From NCBI GenBank assembly GCA_902705825.1, contig CACSIL010000050.1:44273-108272 (forward strand): a stretch of 64,000 bases of DNA, read 5' to 3'. The translations under genes and the position numbers were made by a program. The notes below the pieces were generated by a model, which had not been told where the DNA came from, made no database searches, and was given only the letters and a program-made list of their open reading frames with translations. Below, piece by piece: positions 16,654 to 25,769 of this stretch (positions within the stretch are counted from its first letter, which is position 1; each line of letters opens with the position of its first letter). Source of the stretch: Halioglobus japonicus. Its GTDB lineage: Bacteria; Pseudomonadota; Gammaproteobacteria; Pseudomonadales; Halieaceae.

Positions 16654-18858
16654 ATGGGAATACGCTCTGAGAAAACCTACTGCAGAATCTGCGAGGCCTC
16701 CTGTGGTCTCGTCGTCGATATTGAAACGGACGACAGCGGCGGGGAGACTATTCGAAAAATTACAGCCGATGCTGACCACCCGATCTCCAAAGGGTATGCC
16801 TGCATCAAGGGGACAAGTCTTGCGGGTATCCATCATGATCCAGATCGCGTCAATTTTCCGCTTAAGCGAGTAATGGGGCGCCAGGATAACGATTGCTGGG
16901 AAGAAATAAGTTGGGCGCAGGCAATTGACGAAATTGCGACAAAAGCCCGGGGATTAAAGCTGAACTATGGCGCAAACACTTTAGCTCATTATGCCGGCAA
17001 CCCCACCTACGCGAATTTTAAAAGTATTCTCTGTGTACAAGATTTCATCGCCTGCCTGGGCTCGAATCAGCATTATGCCTCACACTCAGTTGACCTGAAT
17101 AACAAGTTTCAGGTAGCTGCGGATATGTTTGGTGTTGATGTGTTGCACCCGATACCGGACTTCGACCACATGGAATTTTTTATGTGTCTGGGCGGCAACC
17201 CGGTTATTAGCCAGATGTCCGTAGTGAGTGTGATTAACCCGCTGGAAAAACTACAGGCTATCGAAGCGCGCGGCGGAAAAGTCGTGATCGTCGATCCACG
17301 AAGAACCGAAACTGCATCGAAGGTCGGAGAGCACGTGTTCATTCACCCCGGCACAGATGCATTCTTTCTGTTGGCACTCCTTTACGTACTGCACTATGAG
17401 CTCGAGTTCTCAGCGCCATCCATGGAGAAATATATCGAGGGTGCAGATGCGCTAGTGAATGCCGCCAAGGAATGGACGCCTGAACGTGTTTCCTCTATTA
17501 GCGGTATCAGTAGTGCAGTGATTCGACGTATTGCGGCGCAGTATCATGATGCGGATGGTGCAGCCCTTTATATGTCGACGGGTGTGAATATGGGGCCATT
17601 CGGTTCCATCTCGTACTGGGTGCTGCAAGGGATCAATATCCTGTCGGGCAACCTTGATAAACGAGGTGGATTGTTAGTGCCCGAGGGGGCTATCGATTGG
17701 CTGACACTGGCGCAGAAAATTGTTGTCAGCGATCCCGAGGTTACCACCTCACAGGGTTGGCATAAGGTCGCGGGGTGTTTTCCTGTCACGGCTCTGCCCG
17801 AGGACATTCTATGTGACAACGAAGACCGTATTCGCGCGCTCTTTATATCAGCAGGTAACCCCGTTCACTCTACGCCACATCCAAACTGGCAAAAAGCGAT
17901 GGAGCGGCTTGAGCTGGTGGTTAGCGTGGATATCTACATTAACGAAACGGCCGCGCGTTATGCCGACTACGTTTTGCCCGCTACCGATATGCTGGAGAGA
18001 TCTGACTTTCCGCTTTCTCACGTTCCGTTGCAGGCGGTTCCCTACGCACAATACACCAAGGCTGTAGTGCAGCCTCAATTCGATCGGCGTGAAGAGTGGT
18101 CGATTTTCTCGGATCTATTGCTGAGAATCGGTGCGCCGATGGTGTCAGACAAGCCCCTGCTTTTGCTTGCCAGAGCCAACGCGGTGTTACAGCGATTACC
18201 GGGAAAATTCAGATTCACACCCGATCACATACTGAAGTTGCTGCTGTTTTTAGGCAAGAAAGTGTCTTTCAGGCAATTGCTTGCTCATCCTGAAGGCATA
18301 AAACTCGCTGACCATCAGCCAGGCTCTTTCCTGGGGAAACGGCTCAAAAAGCCGATCAATTTCGCACTGGCACGCGTGGCTGCTGATTTACCTCGATTAC
18401 GCGACTATGAGAAGCATATCGCAGCTATCGACAGTAGCCACCAACAGAATACGCTGACACTGATCGGTCGGCGCAGTCGAAAATCACATAACAGCTGGAT
18501 GCACAACAACGCTCATATTAGACAGCCACTATCGAATAGTGCCCAGATCAATTCGAAAGATGCGGCACGCATGGGCTTGCTATCGGGTGACCGCGTTAAA
18601 ATCAGCAGTGACCATGGCGTCATCGAGTTACCGCTCTCGATCACCGCTGACATAATGCCGGGTGTGATTGCCGTACCTCACGGGTGGGGTCACCAGGTCA
18701 CCCGCAATCAGCAATCCAGGCAACTAGCGGGGCAGAATATTAACGATGTGATCCCTGGCGGCGCACAGTGTATGGAGCCGGTGAGCGGGCAGGCAATTCT
18801 GCTAGGTCACCCGGTAGCCGTCGAGAAGGTAACGCAGGGTTCTATTGCAGCAAGCTAG
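16654..18858 (+). CDS. Molybdopterin oxidoreductase (second, orphan)
   Basis: A 734-aa DMSO-reductase-superfamily protein. The [4Fe-4S] cysteines are C10, C13, C17 and C50. The catalytic domain includes 'CLGSNQHYASHSVDLNNKF' (Ser143, Ser145 and Asp147 in the metal-ligand region, no Cys), 'FFMCLGGNPVISQM', 'VVIVDPRRTETASK' and 'LFISAGNPVHSTPH'. The MGD-binding C-terminal domain (about 605-725) has 'RMGLLSGDRVKISSDHG' and 'VIAVPHGWGHQV'. It differs from the first molybdoenzyme in the window in its ligand region. Residues about 500-590 form a less conserved insertion. No Tat signal or redox partner gene is adjacent. Relatives are loosely labelled formate dehydrogenase or nitrate-reductase-like; no substrate can be assigned. 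Confidence 0.87.
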   Translation: MGIRSEKTYCRICEASCGLVVDIETDDSGGETIRKITADADHPISKGYACIKGTSLAGIHHDPDRVNFPLKRVMGRQDNDCWEEISWAQAIDEIATKARGLKLNYGANTLAHYAGNPTYANFKSILCVQDFIACLGSNQHYASHSVDLNNKFQVAADMFGVDVLHPIPDFDHMEFFMCLGGNPVISQMSVVSVINPLEKLQAIEARGGKVVIVDPRRTETASKVGEHVFIHPGTDAFFLLALLYVLHYELEFSAPSMEKYIEGADALVNAAKEWTPERVSSISGISSAVIRRIAAQYHDADGAALYMSTGVNMGPFGSISYWVLQGINILSGNLDKRGGLLVPEGAIDWLTLAQKIVVSDPEVTTSQGWHKVAGCFPVTALPEDILCDNEDRIRALFISAGNPVHSTPHPNWQKAMERLELVVSVDIYINETAARYADYVLPATDMLERSDFPLSHVPLQAVPYAQYTKAVVQPQFDRREEWSIFSDLLLRIGAPMVSDKPLLLLARANAVLQRLPGKFRFTPDHILKLLLFLGKKVSFRQLLAHPEGIKLADHQPGSFLGKRLKKPINFALARVAADLPRLRDYEKHIAAIDSSHQQNTLTLIGRRSRKSHNSWMHNNAHIRQPLSNSAQINSKDAARMGLLSGDRVKISSDHGVIELPLSITADIMPGVIAVPHGWGHQVTRNQQSRQLAGQNINDVIPGGAQCMEPVSGQAILLGHPVAVEKVTQGSIAAS

Positions 18859-18883
18859 GCAGAGACAGGTAAAGGACTCTGCC
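18858..18883. terminator. Hairpin between convergent genes
   Basis: GGCAGAG (18858-18864) pairs with CTCTGCC (18877-18883) in the 42-bp gap between the convergent molybdoenzyme and PHP-domain genes. There is no clear T run, so a role as a two-way terminator is only likely. Confidence 0.35.
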
Positions 18884-18900
18884 AACTGCGTCCCCATTAA

Positions 18901-20331
18901 TCAATCCGCTTCGCGTTGGAGCCAAATGTAGCTGGTGATCGCAGCCAGAGCGTTACCGTCGAGGACGTCGTATCGGTAGCGGTCTTCTCCGGTTGCGGGC
19001 GCTTTGACCATGACTTCGTGAACGAAGGGATCACCCGTGATCTCAACGGTCGTCATCAGCTTGCCGTTCTTCCACACGCGCAGGAACATGCCGGAGGAGG
19101 CCGTAACGGTGGCGCGAAGCGTGCTCGTGTCGGCGAAGACAGTGCTCCCCCTGCGAATACCATCCATTTCTGCCTCGATCATCGGGCCGTTGGGCCCGAG
19201 GACCTGAACCACGGTGCGGCCGTTGCGAATTCCCTCGAGTATGCCTGCAACGCTCAGCTCTTCGGCCCAGACACGTGTGGCGGGTATCGCCAGGGGAGAG
19301 TAGGTCGGTCCGTCGCCCGTACCGCCCCGGTGATCGTCGCTTCCTCCCAGTGCAGCCGCGTGACTCCCGCGCTCAAGAAGATCCTCCCAGAACGGTACGC
19401 CGGTGAAAATACCGCCCATGACTTCGACTCCGTCGATCGTGTCTGGTGCGACATCGTGTTGCCAGCCACAGCCGATGCACAGGTCGCCGACGTTCAGGAG
19501 GGGATGATTGATTGAGATGAGGCCACCCTGCTCGTGTGTGTCGGCAATCGCGGCTTCAATGGTAGCGCCTCTGACCCCGGTGCGGTGGTCTATCCACTGT
19601 GTCGTGCCGATCGTGTTCGCGTGTCCGGCGTAGGTCGTGAACTCCATGCCGGGCAAAAGAAGAACCGGTGTGGTTATCTGGTATGAGGGGAACCAGCTAA
19701 GTTGGCTCACTGTGTTGTGCTCGGACATGAGGACGAAGTCGAGGTCGCGACTCTCTGCGAATGAGATAAGCTCGTCGATGGTCACGGAGCCGTCGGACTC
19801 CACTGTGTGCGAGTGGAAATCTCCTACATACCAGCGCGCGGTGGACTCAAGCGCCTGCGGCGATTCATATGGCCGTCGCTCGGTCTGCGGCGCAAGCGTA
19901 GCCGTGTCGCGCAGGATCACCTCCACGTCGTAGCGTGCGGGCTGTTCGGCAATCTTGGCCTTGCCGACGACAACTTCCCAGGTGCCGGCCGGGATCGGCC
20001 CAGGTATGTAGCTCGGTGAGGCAGCATCGAGGCCTACGATCACAGGCTGCGACTTACCACCACCCCAGCCGCGGAAACCGGTCGGGTCGTCGAGGCCCCA
20101 ATCCAGGATGTTCTCGCTGGAGAGGTCGTCGTGGTGGATCTCGATCTCAGCGACACCCTCGGGCACCTGAAAGGGAAGGAAGAAGTGTGTCTCCTCCCCT
20201 GCGGGAACTTCACCCGAGATCTGAATGCGAGTCTCGCCTTCGAATCGGGTATTGCCCTTGAATCCATTATCGCTGTCGGAACAACTTGCGAGTAACAGCG
20301 CCAATAAGCCGGCTAGGTAAATGGGACGCAT
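18901..20331 (-). CDS. PHP-domain metallohydrolase lipoprotein (CehA/McbA-like)
   Basis: A 476-aa protein with a lipoprotein signal (GLLALLLASC, Cys17). An N-terminal beta-sandwich (about 25-150) precedes a PHP phosphoesterase domain with the metal-binding motifs 'GDFHSHTVESDGSVTIDEL', 'VLMSEHNT', 'GMEFTT', 'GGLISINHPL' and 'ALGGSDDHRG'. A C-terminal beta domain follows. This layout matches CehA/McbA-type carbaryl hydrolases and related exported PHP proteins, so it probably cleaves an ester or phosphoester in the periplasm. It is divergent from the 144-aa gene; the 290-bp gap carries a 12-bp-spaced repeat. Confidence 0.85.
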   Translation of the reverse strand: MRPIYLAGLLALLLASCSDSDNGFKGNTRFEGETRIQISGEVPAGEETHFFLPFQVPEGVAEIEIHHDDLSSENILDWGLDDPTGFRGWGGGKSQPVIVGLDAASPSYIPGPIPAGTWEVVVGKAKIAEQPARYDVEVILRDTATLAPQTERRPYESPQALESTARWYVGDFHSHTVESDGSVTIDELISFAESRDLDFVLMSEHNTVSQLSWFPSYQITTPVLLLPGMEFTTYAGHANTIGTTQWIDHRTGVRGATIEAAIADTHEQGGLISINHPLLNVGDLCIGCGWQHDVAPDTIDGVEVMGGIFTGVPFWEDLLERGSHAAALGGSDDHRGGTGDGPTYSPLAIPATRVWAEELSVAGILEGIRNGRTVVQVLGPNGPMIEAEMDGIRRGSTVFADTSTLRATVTASSGMFLRVWKNGKLMTTVEITGDPFVHEVMVKAPATGEDRYRYDVLDGNALAAITSYIWLQREAD

Positions 20332-20466
20332 TTCTTTTCCTTACTTTCTTGCCTGGTGCAGAGGACTCTAATCGTAATCCAGCGGGGGTCACAATAAAAA
20401 GGCCCGATGATTCCTGTTACTGCAGTGCTTTCGTTTCATTCACACTATATATCACAGAACTTGCCG

Positions 20467-20496
20467 TACCACTTACCTTACCACTTGGCGTACCAC
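20467..20496. repeat. Three TACCAC direct repeats, 12-bp period
   Basis: TACCAC occurs at 20467, 20479 and 20491, exactly 12 bp apart, with the first two extended to TACCACTT. The array is in the divergent intergenic region between the PHP lipoprotein and the 144-aa membrane protein. It could be an array of regulator half-sites or a small chance tandem. Confidence 0.45.
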
Positions 20497-20621
20497 AGGC
20501 GGTCTACTTCTCAGCTGCCAGTGACGTTCGGATACCAGATTGTGGCTGACAATACTGATATTCTCCAATGCGCTGATATTTCGTATATCCTTAGTGAGGG
20601 CCTGAAAACAAGGAAGCAAAA

Positions 20622-21056
20622 ATGACAGAGAAGCCACGGCTGGACGACTTCACCAAGCGATATTTAGTCGGTCTTTTAGTTATTGCGGTGTTGGGCTTTG
20701 CCTGGTGGTTTTCTGGTTGGGACAGGCGAATCGGGCAGCTGAATGCTATTTTGGAGGCTGATGAGGAACTATCCGCCTACCCTTATCAGTTCAAGGTACT
20801 TTCGCTAGAAGACGGCGTTGCTGAAATCTCCAGTCCGCGTTCTGCCGAGGTTCCGGTGATAAAGTTTTTGCGTATTGTCTTTCCGCAACTCCGCGATAGT
20901 AGCGTGACGGACGAGTCTGTGATGGCAGCGCAAGATGAGTTGGTTACGGTGCAATCACGCGCAGGTAAGCTGGTAAGTGACGAAGAGGATGTAAAATCAA
21001 TTCGATGGTCCCTGGACCGCCAATGGTACGAATCTCAAGGTATGTATTTAGATTGA
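20622..21056 (+). CDS. Small membrane-anchored protein, unknown function
   Basis: A 144-aa protein with one N-terminal transmembrane helix (YLVGLLVIAVLGFAWWFSG, residues 14-32) after a short cytoplasmic stretch, then a soluble mixed alpha/beta domain of about 110 residues ('YPYQFKVLSLEDGVAEISS', 'FLRIVFPQL') ending in a Trp-rich segment 'SIRWSLDRQWYESQG'. I recognise no domain. Codon use looks normal. It is convergent with the cyd operon and ends about 70 bp from the cydX stop. The ribosome site is weak (AAGGAAGCAAAA). Confidence 0.7.
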   Translation: MTEKPRLDDFTKRYLVGLLVIAVLGFAWWFSGWDRRIGQLNAILEADEELSAYPYQFKVLSLEDGVAEISSPRSAEVPVIKFLRIVFPQLRDSSVTDESVMAAQDELVTVQSRAGKLVSDEEDVKSIRWSLDRQWYESQGMYLD

Positions 21057-21103
21057 GTTACGAGCTCAATCTACCGCGAGGTGGTAATGAGTACGGCAAT
21101 AGG

Positions 21104-21125
21104 GAATCTGCCTAACAGCAGATTC
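21104..21125 (-). terminator. Hairpin at the end of the cyd operon
   Basis: GAATCTGC (21104-21111) and GCAGATTC (21118-21125) form a perfect 8-bp stem with a 6-nt loop that begins at the cydX stop codon. No T run follows, so termination is plausible but not certain. Confidence 0.4.
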
Positions 21126-21268
21126 TAGTGCGGTTTGTCGTTGCTATCACCATCACGGTCAGAAGGGTCTAGCAGTGCGCGGTCGCTTTGCATTTCAAGC
21201 CACATAGCGTTGATCACGGCGAACATTGCTGCCAAAGGCAGGCCTAACATCCAGGCAAAATACCACAT
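21125..21268 (-). CDS. cydX: Cytochrome bd oxidase small subunit CydX
   Basis: A 47-aa protein directly after cydB. It starts MWYFAWMLGLPLAAMF and continues 'VINAMWLEM', the single-helix signature of CydX (compare MWYFAWILG...NALWLE in enterobacteria). The remaining 20 residues are polar and acidic. It is below usual gene-calling size. A ribosome site (AAGGAACG) precedes the ATG at 21268. CydX stabilises the haem b595/d site of the bd oxidase in E. coli. Confidence 0.9.
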   Translation of the reverse strand: MWYFAWMLGLPLAAMFAVINAMWLEMQSDRALLDPSDRDGDSNDKPH

Positions 21269-21283
21269 GCTACGTTCCTTTTA

Positions 21284-22444
21284 TCAGTAGGCGGAATCAG
21301 AATTAGTGACATCGTTGGCGGTGACCTTGCCCCAAAGCACACGGTATACCCAGGCTGTGTATGCCAGGATTAACGGCATGAATATTACGGTAGCCACCAG
21401 CATTACAAACAGTGTTTGATGTGAAGACGAGCTGTCCCAAACCGTCAATGATGAGCGTGGGTCAATCGATGATGGCAAAAGAAAGGGAAACATGGTCAAC
21501 CCGACTGAAGAAATCGTACCCAGAATGCCGAGCTTGGACCAGAGCAACGTAGAACCCTCGCGTCCAGCGCGCAGCCCCAGTACCGTCATTGCAGCACCCA
21601 GAAGACCCAATATTGGCGCCGCCGCAATCCACGGGCGTTCACTATAGGCTGCGAACCAGGTATCGGTGCGCATCACCTCGGAGTAAAGTGGGTTTGAAGG
21701 CCCGTTAGTAACGACCTCGCCTACCAGCGCATACCCTTCAATTCCCGTGGCCAGCCAGACTCCGCTGAGCACATAACCTGCGATGAATATAAGTCCGGAA
21801 ACGCTGCCGATGGTGCGTGCTCGAGAGGCTACCTCGCCCTCGGTTTTAAACGACAGCCAGGCCGCACCATGCGTGGTCAGCATTGACAGAGAAACCAGAC
21901 CGGTTAGAAGGGCGAAGGGGCTGAGAAGGCCAACAAATTTCGCATGGAACGCCCCTTCATAACGCGTAAATAGATCGGGGGTGAGTTCAAAGGGCACACC
22001 TAACAGTACGTTTCCGATCGCCACACCAAAAAGGAATGCGGGTACGGCTCCACCGATGAACAAACACCAATCCCAGGTTGATCGCCAACGCGGTGACTCG
22101 CGCTTGGAGCGGTATTTGAACGCTACCGGTCGCAGAATCAACGCGGCTAGAATCGCGAACATTGCCAGGTAAAAGCCGGAAAAACTTACCGCATAAAGCG
22201 GCGGCCAGGCGGCAAAAATGGCACCACCACCGAGAATAAACCAGACCTGGTTACCCTCCCATACCGGGCCGACTGAGTTGATGGCGATACGCCTCTCTAC
22301 ATCCGTCTTGCCGACAAAGGGCAATAGGGCGCCCACACCCATGTCGAACCCGTCGGTCAGCGCGAAGCCTATCAACAGGACTCCCAGAAGTGCCCACCAA
22401 ATCACGCGCAAAATATCGTAGCTAATGAATTCGTGCAGAATCAT
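21284..22444 (-). CDS. cydB: Cytochrome bd ubiquinol oxidase subunit II
   Basis: A 386-aa, eight- to nine-helix membrane protein. 'DILRVIWWALLGVLLIGFAL' followed by 'TDGFDMGVGALLPFVGKTDV' is the CydB N-terminal signature, and 'GPVWEGNQVWFILGGGAIFA' is also diagnostic. Length matches the E. coli protein (379 aa). It lies 5 bp after cydA and 15 bp before cydX on the minus strand. With CydA it reduces oxygen with ubiquinol at low oxygen tension. Confidence 0.96.
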   Translation of the reverse strand: MILHEFISYDILRVIWWALLGVLLIGFALTDGFDMGVGALLPFVGKTDVERRIAINSVGPVWEGNQVWFILGGGAIFAAWPPLYAVSFSGFYLAMFAILAALILRPVAFKYRSKRESPRWRSTWDWCLFIGGAVPAFLFGVAIGNVLLGVPFELTPDLFTRYEGAFHAKFVGLLSPFALLTGLVSLSMLTTHGAAWLSFKTEGEVASRARTIGSVSGLIFIAGYVLSGVWLATGIEGYALVGEVVTNGPSNPLYSEVMRTDTWFAAYSERPWIAAAPILGLLGAAMTVLGLRAGREGSTLLWSKLGILGTISSVGLTMFPFLLPSSIDPRSSLTVWDSSSSHQTLFVMLVATVIFMPLILAYTAWVYRVLWGKVTANDVTNSDSAY

Positions 22445-22449
22445 GAAGC

Positions 22450-24045
22450 TTACTCCGTTGGTAGCTCGGTATAGTGACTGAGTCTTTTCCTGTGCAGGTC
22501 GGTCCAGATTCTCGTCTCTTCGACATCTTCAAAAGGACCCTTGCGAATATACTTAAGCATCAACCCTATCTCGACGACGAACAACACCGTATAAAATACG
22601 ATGTACGCGATGAGTGTCAGCAGTACATCCATCACGGATAGATGACTCACTGACATTGCGGTTGGCAACACGCTATCCACTGTCCAGGGTTGGCGACCGT
22701 ACTCGGCCACGAACCAGCCTAACTCTGCGGCAATCCAGGGTGCGGGAATGATTAACACGGCTCCCCGTAATGCCCAGCGCGGATACACCTGGCCGTGAAA
22801 GCTCGAACGCCAGAAGAAGTAAACCATTACTGCAATGAATGCGAAGCCAAGCGCTACCATTACACGAAACGCCCAAAACAGCGGTAGCACTTGCGGTAGC
22901 GTGTCGTTAGCGGCTTGTATTATCTGTGCTTCGGTAGCGTTGCGGGGGTCTTCAACATAACGCTTTAACAAAAAAGCGTAGCCCAGATTGCCGCCGTGAG
23001 CTTCGAAGGTCGCGCGCACCTCGGGGCTTGTGGCGTCGCGATTGTCCCGGATATTCATCAAGGCATCATAGGCGATGATGCCGGATCGCACGCGCTGCTC
23101 GGATTCGTCTATCAAGTCGTTGATACCGGGTATTTCGGTCGTTAGCGAACGCGTGCCAATCAACCCCATTGCATAGGGGATATGAATGGCATATTTCGTT
23201 TCCCGCGCTTCCTGATCAGGTATGCCGACCAAGGTAAACGATGCGGGTGCGGGCTGTGTCTCCCACATACCCTCCATGGCAGCGAGTTTCATCTTCTGAC
23301 TATGGGTGGTCGAGTAACCCGACTCGTCACCCAGCACCACTACGCACAGTGCCGATGCCAGACCAAAGGATGCCGCCACCGTGATTGACCGGCGCGCGAG
23401 CTCTTCGTGCCGCCCTTTTAATAAGTACCAGGCCGACACGCCGAGAACGAAAACGGATGCCGTCACGTAACCGGCTGAGACGGTATGTACAAATTTGGCT
23501 TGAGCCACGGTGTTGAACATGACATCGAAGAAGCTGGTCATCTCCATGCGCATGGTTTCGGGATTAAATTCCGCCCCGACCGGGTTTTGCATCCAGCCAT
23601 TGGCGATCAAAATCCAAAGCGCAGAAAAATTCGATCCGATTGCGACAAGCCAGGCAACGACCAAATGCGCCACCTTGCTAAGCTTGTCCCAGCCGAAAAA
23701 GAACAAACCGACAAACGTCGCTTCAAGGAAAAACGCCATCAGGCCTTCCAGCGCAAGTGGAGCACCGAAAATATCGCCTACATAGTGGCTAAAATAGGAC
23801 CAGTTCATCCCGAACTGGAATTCCATCGTGATACCAGTGGCTACGCCCAGCGCAAAGTTGATGCCAAAGAGCAGCCCCCAGAATTTGGTCATCTGGCGCC
23901 AGATCGGCCGATTTGTCATCACATAGACGGTTTCCATGATCGCAACAATCACCGACAAACCGAGGGTGAGTGGCACGAAAAGAAAGTGGTACATAACCGT
24001 TGTCGCGAACTGCAGACGTGAAAGCTCAACGATATCGAAATCCAT
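22450..24045 (-). CDS. cydA: Cytochrome bd ubiquinol oxidase subunit I
   Basis: A 531-aa haem-binding subunit. 'ELSRLQFATTVMYHFLFVPL' contains His20, equivalent to the haem b595/d ligand His19 of E. coli. 'EYGRQPWTV' is the universal CydA motif near the C-terminus. The periplasmic quinol-binding Q loop is of the long type ('MEGMWETQPAPASFTLVGIP' onward, about residues 245-380). It follows cydC with a 122-bp gap that carries an FNR/Anr-like box, so it may have its own low-oxygen promoter as well as readthrough from cydDC. Confidence 0.97.
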   Translation of the reverse strand: MDFDIVELSRLQFATTVMYHFLFVPLTLGLSVIVAIMETVYVMTNRPIWRQMTKFWGLLFGINFALGVATGITMEFQFGMNWSYFSHYVGDIFGAPLALEGLMAFFLEATFVGLFFFGWDKLSKVAHLVVAWLVAIGSNFSALWILIANGWMQNPVGAEFNPETMRMEMTSFFDVMFNTVAQAKFVHTVSAGYVTASVFVLGVSAWYLLKGRHEELARRSITVAASFGLASALCVVVLGDESGYSTTHSQKMKLAAMEGMWETQPAPASFTLVGIPDQEARETKYAIHIPYAMGLIGTRSLTTEIPGINDLIDESEQRVRSGIIAYDALMNIRDNRDATSPEVRATFEAHGGNLGYAFLLKRYVEDPRNATEAQIIQAANDTLPQVLPLFWAFRVMVALGFAFIAVMVYFFWRSSFHGQVYPRWALRGAVLIIPAPWIAAELGWFVAEYGRQPWTVDSVLPTAMSVSHLSVMDVLLTLIAYIVFYTVLFVVEIGLMLKYIRKGPFEDVEETRIWTDLHRKRLSHYTELPTE

Positions 24046-24112
24046 TGCCTACGCTCCTGACTCTAATCTTGGTATACGGTAGAAAGTGTAGCCTTTTCGA
24101 GATAGAGCGTCA

Positions 24113-24126
24113 TTAACTCAGATCAA
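24113..24126 (-). promoter_or_regulatory. FNR/Anr-like box upstream of cydA
   Basis: On the minus strand the sequence is TTGATCTGAGTTAA, against the FNR/Anr consensus TTGAT-N4-ATCAA. The left half is perfect and the right half matches 3 of 5. It lies 68-81 bp upstream of the cydA ATG, a position suited to oxygen-responsive control of a bd oxidase. Function is inferred from match and context. Confidence 0.45.
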
Positions 24127-24167
24127 GTGGGCTGCCAATACAATACCGTGTGTGAAAGGGGCAATCT

Positions 24168-25769
24168 TCAATTCAGCGTTACTGTTTGCTCAAAAATAGA
24201 ATGATCTATAAAACGGTGTAGAGTTGCCAGTATGGTCGTCTGTGGTAGCGCGGCACGGATACCGTGCAGCATGCGGTCGGCCGTTTCTGCGTCCAGACCC
24301 TCGGTCGGTTCATCCAGAAGCAGAAGTTTGGGCCGTTTTAGAATCGCACGGGCTAAAACCAGTCTACGGGTCTGCCCGCCCGATAGTCCCAGGCCCGCTT
24401 CACTCAGGCTGGCGTCCAGGCCGCCGCGCTCAGCGATCACCTTATCGAGTGCCACGACTTCCAGCGCCCGCCATACCTGATCATCGCTCGCCCCGCTGGC
24501 GAGCCGCATATTCTCTCGCACGGTACCGGCGATCAGAACACTGCGCTGTGGCACCATTGTCACTATATCCCTCAGCTCGGGGTCTGACCACTGCCGTGGA
24601 TGAACGCCAAAAATAGTGATTCCTTTGCTTTCGGCCAAACCGGCAATTTCCATCATGAGGGTCGTTTTGCCGCTCCCGCTCGGCCCCGTCAAAACCGCGG
24701 CATTACCTTGTTCAAGCCTGAGTGCCAGAGTGGGCCTATGAATCTCCAGTACCGGCGCGTTTGTCTGCAGGCGTTGCCGTTTTGACGGTGCTTCTGGCTG
24801 TGTCGTCGCTGCTGCCCCAATCCGCCTTGCGGCACCGAGCATCTTGCCCAGTTCGGCAACCCCACGCCGCAGAGGCAACAAGGTTTCGGCCAGTGCCAAA
24901 GCAACGAACACACCGATGGCTGTCACTGCCGGCCCGGCGATGCCTGTGACAATCAGGTGCTCACCTACTACCAGCGCCAGTGCTGTCACTGCGGCGACCA
25001 GTATCGACAGCGCAGCCCCTGTGCGCCGCTCGACACGATCCAATGTGCGAGCTGCCTCGCGTGTTTGTGTGTCAATTGCTGTGAGTTGTGCTTCGCGCGC
25101 AGCCAGCGCGCCAGTAAGAATTAGCGACTGACGATGGCGAATCATATCGATCGTCCCGCGCCGCAACCGTTGGGTCTGCGCCTCAACCTCAGCTGAAGGT
25201 CGTTTGGTATGGCGAGCCAGGTACCACAGAATCAGCATTGCGATGGGTAAATAGCCCAGGAGCACCGCAGTAGCCATCGACCAGCTTACCAGCCAGCCCA
25301 GTGCAACAAAGGCCGCGAGGTGGGTGATAAGTGCAGCGCTACCCGGCAGTAAGAATCGCAAAATTACGCCGTCCAGTGCATCCACATCTGACACGATGCG
25401 AGTAAGTACTGCCTCGCTTCTCAGTCGCGCCAGCGCGCGGGCATCACTCTGAACCTGGTGCCGTAACACCATTACTCGCAACATGGCTAAAGAGCGCAAT
25501 GTTGCGTCGTGCGTCAGCAGTCGTTCACCGTAGCGAGTGACAGTGCGTCCCAGCGCTAGAAACCGCACGCCCGCTGAGGGGCGAAATACATCGAAAGCAA
25601 TGCCGATACCTGCGATGCCGGCAATGCCTGTCGCGGTAATGAACCAGCCCGATAGGCCTAACAGTGCTATGCCCATCACTAAAGCAATAACAGACAGTAT
25701 GGCACCGCAAACCATCGTCCTAGGTGCGCAAGAGAGCATTAGCCGAATAATGGGTAGCAAAGCTTTCAT
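24168..25769 (-). CDS. cydC: ABC exporter subunit CydC (cytochrome bd assembly)
   Basis: A 533-aa half-transporter. A six-helix membrane domain starts 'MKALLPIIRLMLSCAPRTMV'. The ATPase has Walker A 'LTGPSGSGKTTLM', signature 'LGLSGGQTRRL' and Walker B 'LLLLDEPTEGLD', then 'ILATLHRF' for the switch His. The frame is open another 312 bp upstream, but that stretch is antisense-like arginine-rich sequence inside cydD; the ATG at 25769 overlaps the cydD stop (ATGA) and gives the normal length. CydDC exports glutathione/cysteine and is required for bd oxidase assembly. Confidence 0.93.
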   Translation of the reverse strand: MKALLPIIRLMLSCAPRTMVCGAILSVIALVMGIALLGLSGWFITATGIAGIAGIGIAFDVFRPSAGVRFLALGRTVTRYGERLLTHDATLRSLAMLRVMVLRHQVQSDARALARLRSEAVLTRIVSDVDALDGVILRFLLPGSAALITHLAAFVALGWLVSWSMATAVLLGYLPIAMLILWYLARHTKRPSAEVEAQTQRLRRGTIDMIRHRQSLILTGALAAREAQLTAIDTQTREAARTLDRVERRTGAALSILVAAVTALALVVGEHLIVTGIAGPAVTAIGVFVALALAETLLPLRRGVAELGKMLGAARRIGAAATTQPEAPSKRQRLQTNAPVLEIHRPTLALRLEQGNAAVLTGPSGSGKTTLMMEIAGLAESKGITIFGVHPRQWSDPELRDIVTMVPQRSVLIAGTVRENMRLASGASDDQVWRALEVVALDKVIAERGGLDASLSEAGLGLSGGQTRRLVLARAILKRPKLLLLDEPTEGLDAETADRMLHGIRAALPQTTILATLHRFIDHSIFEQTVTLN

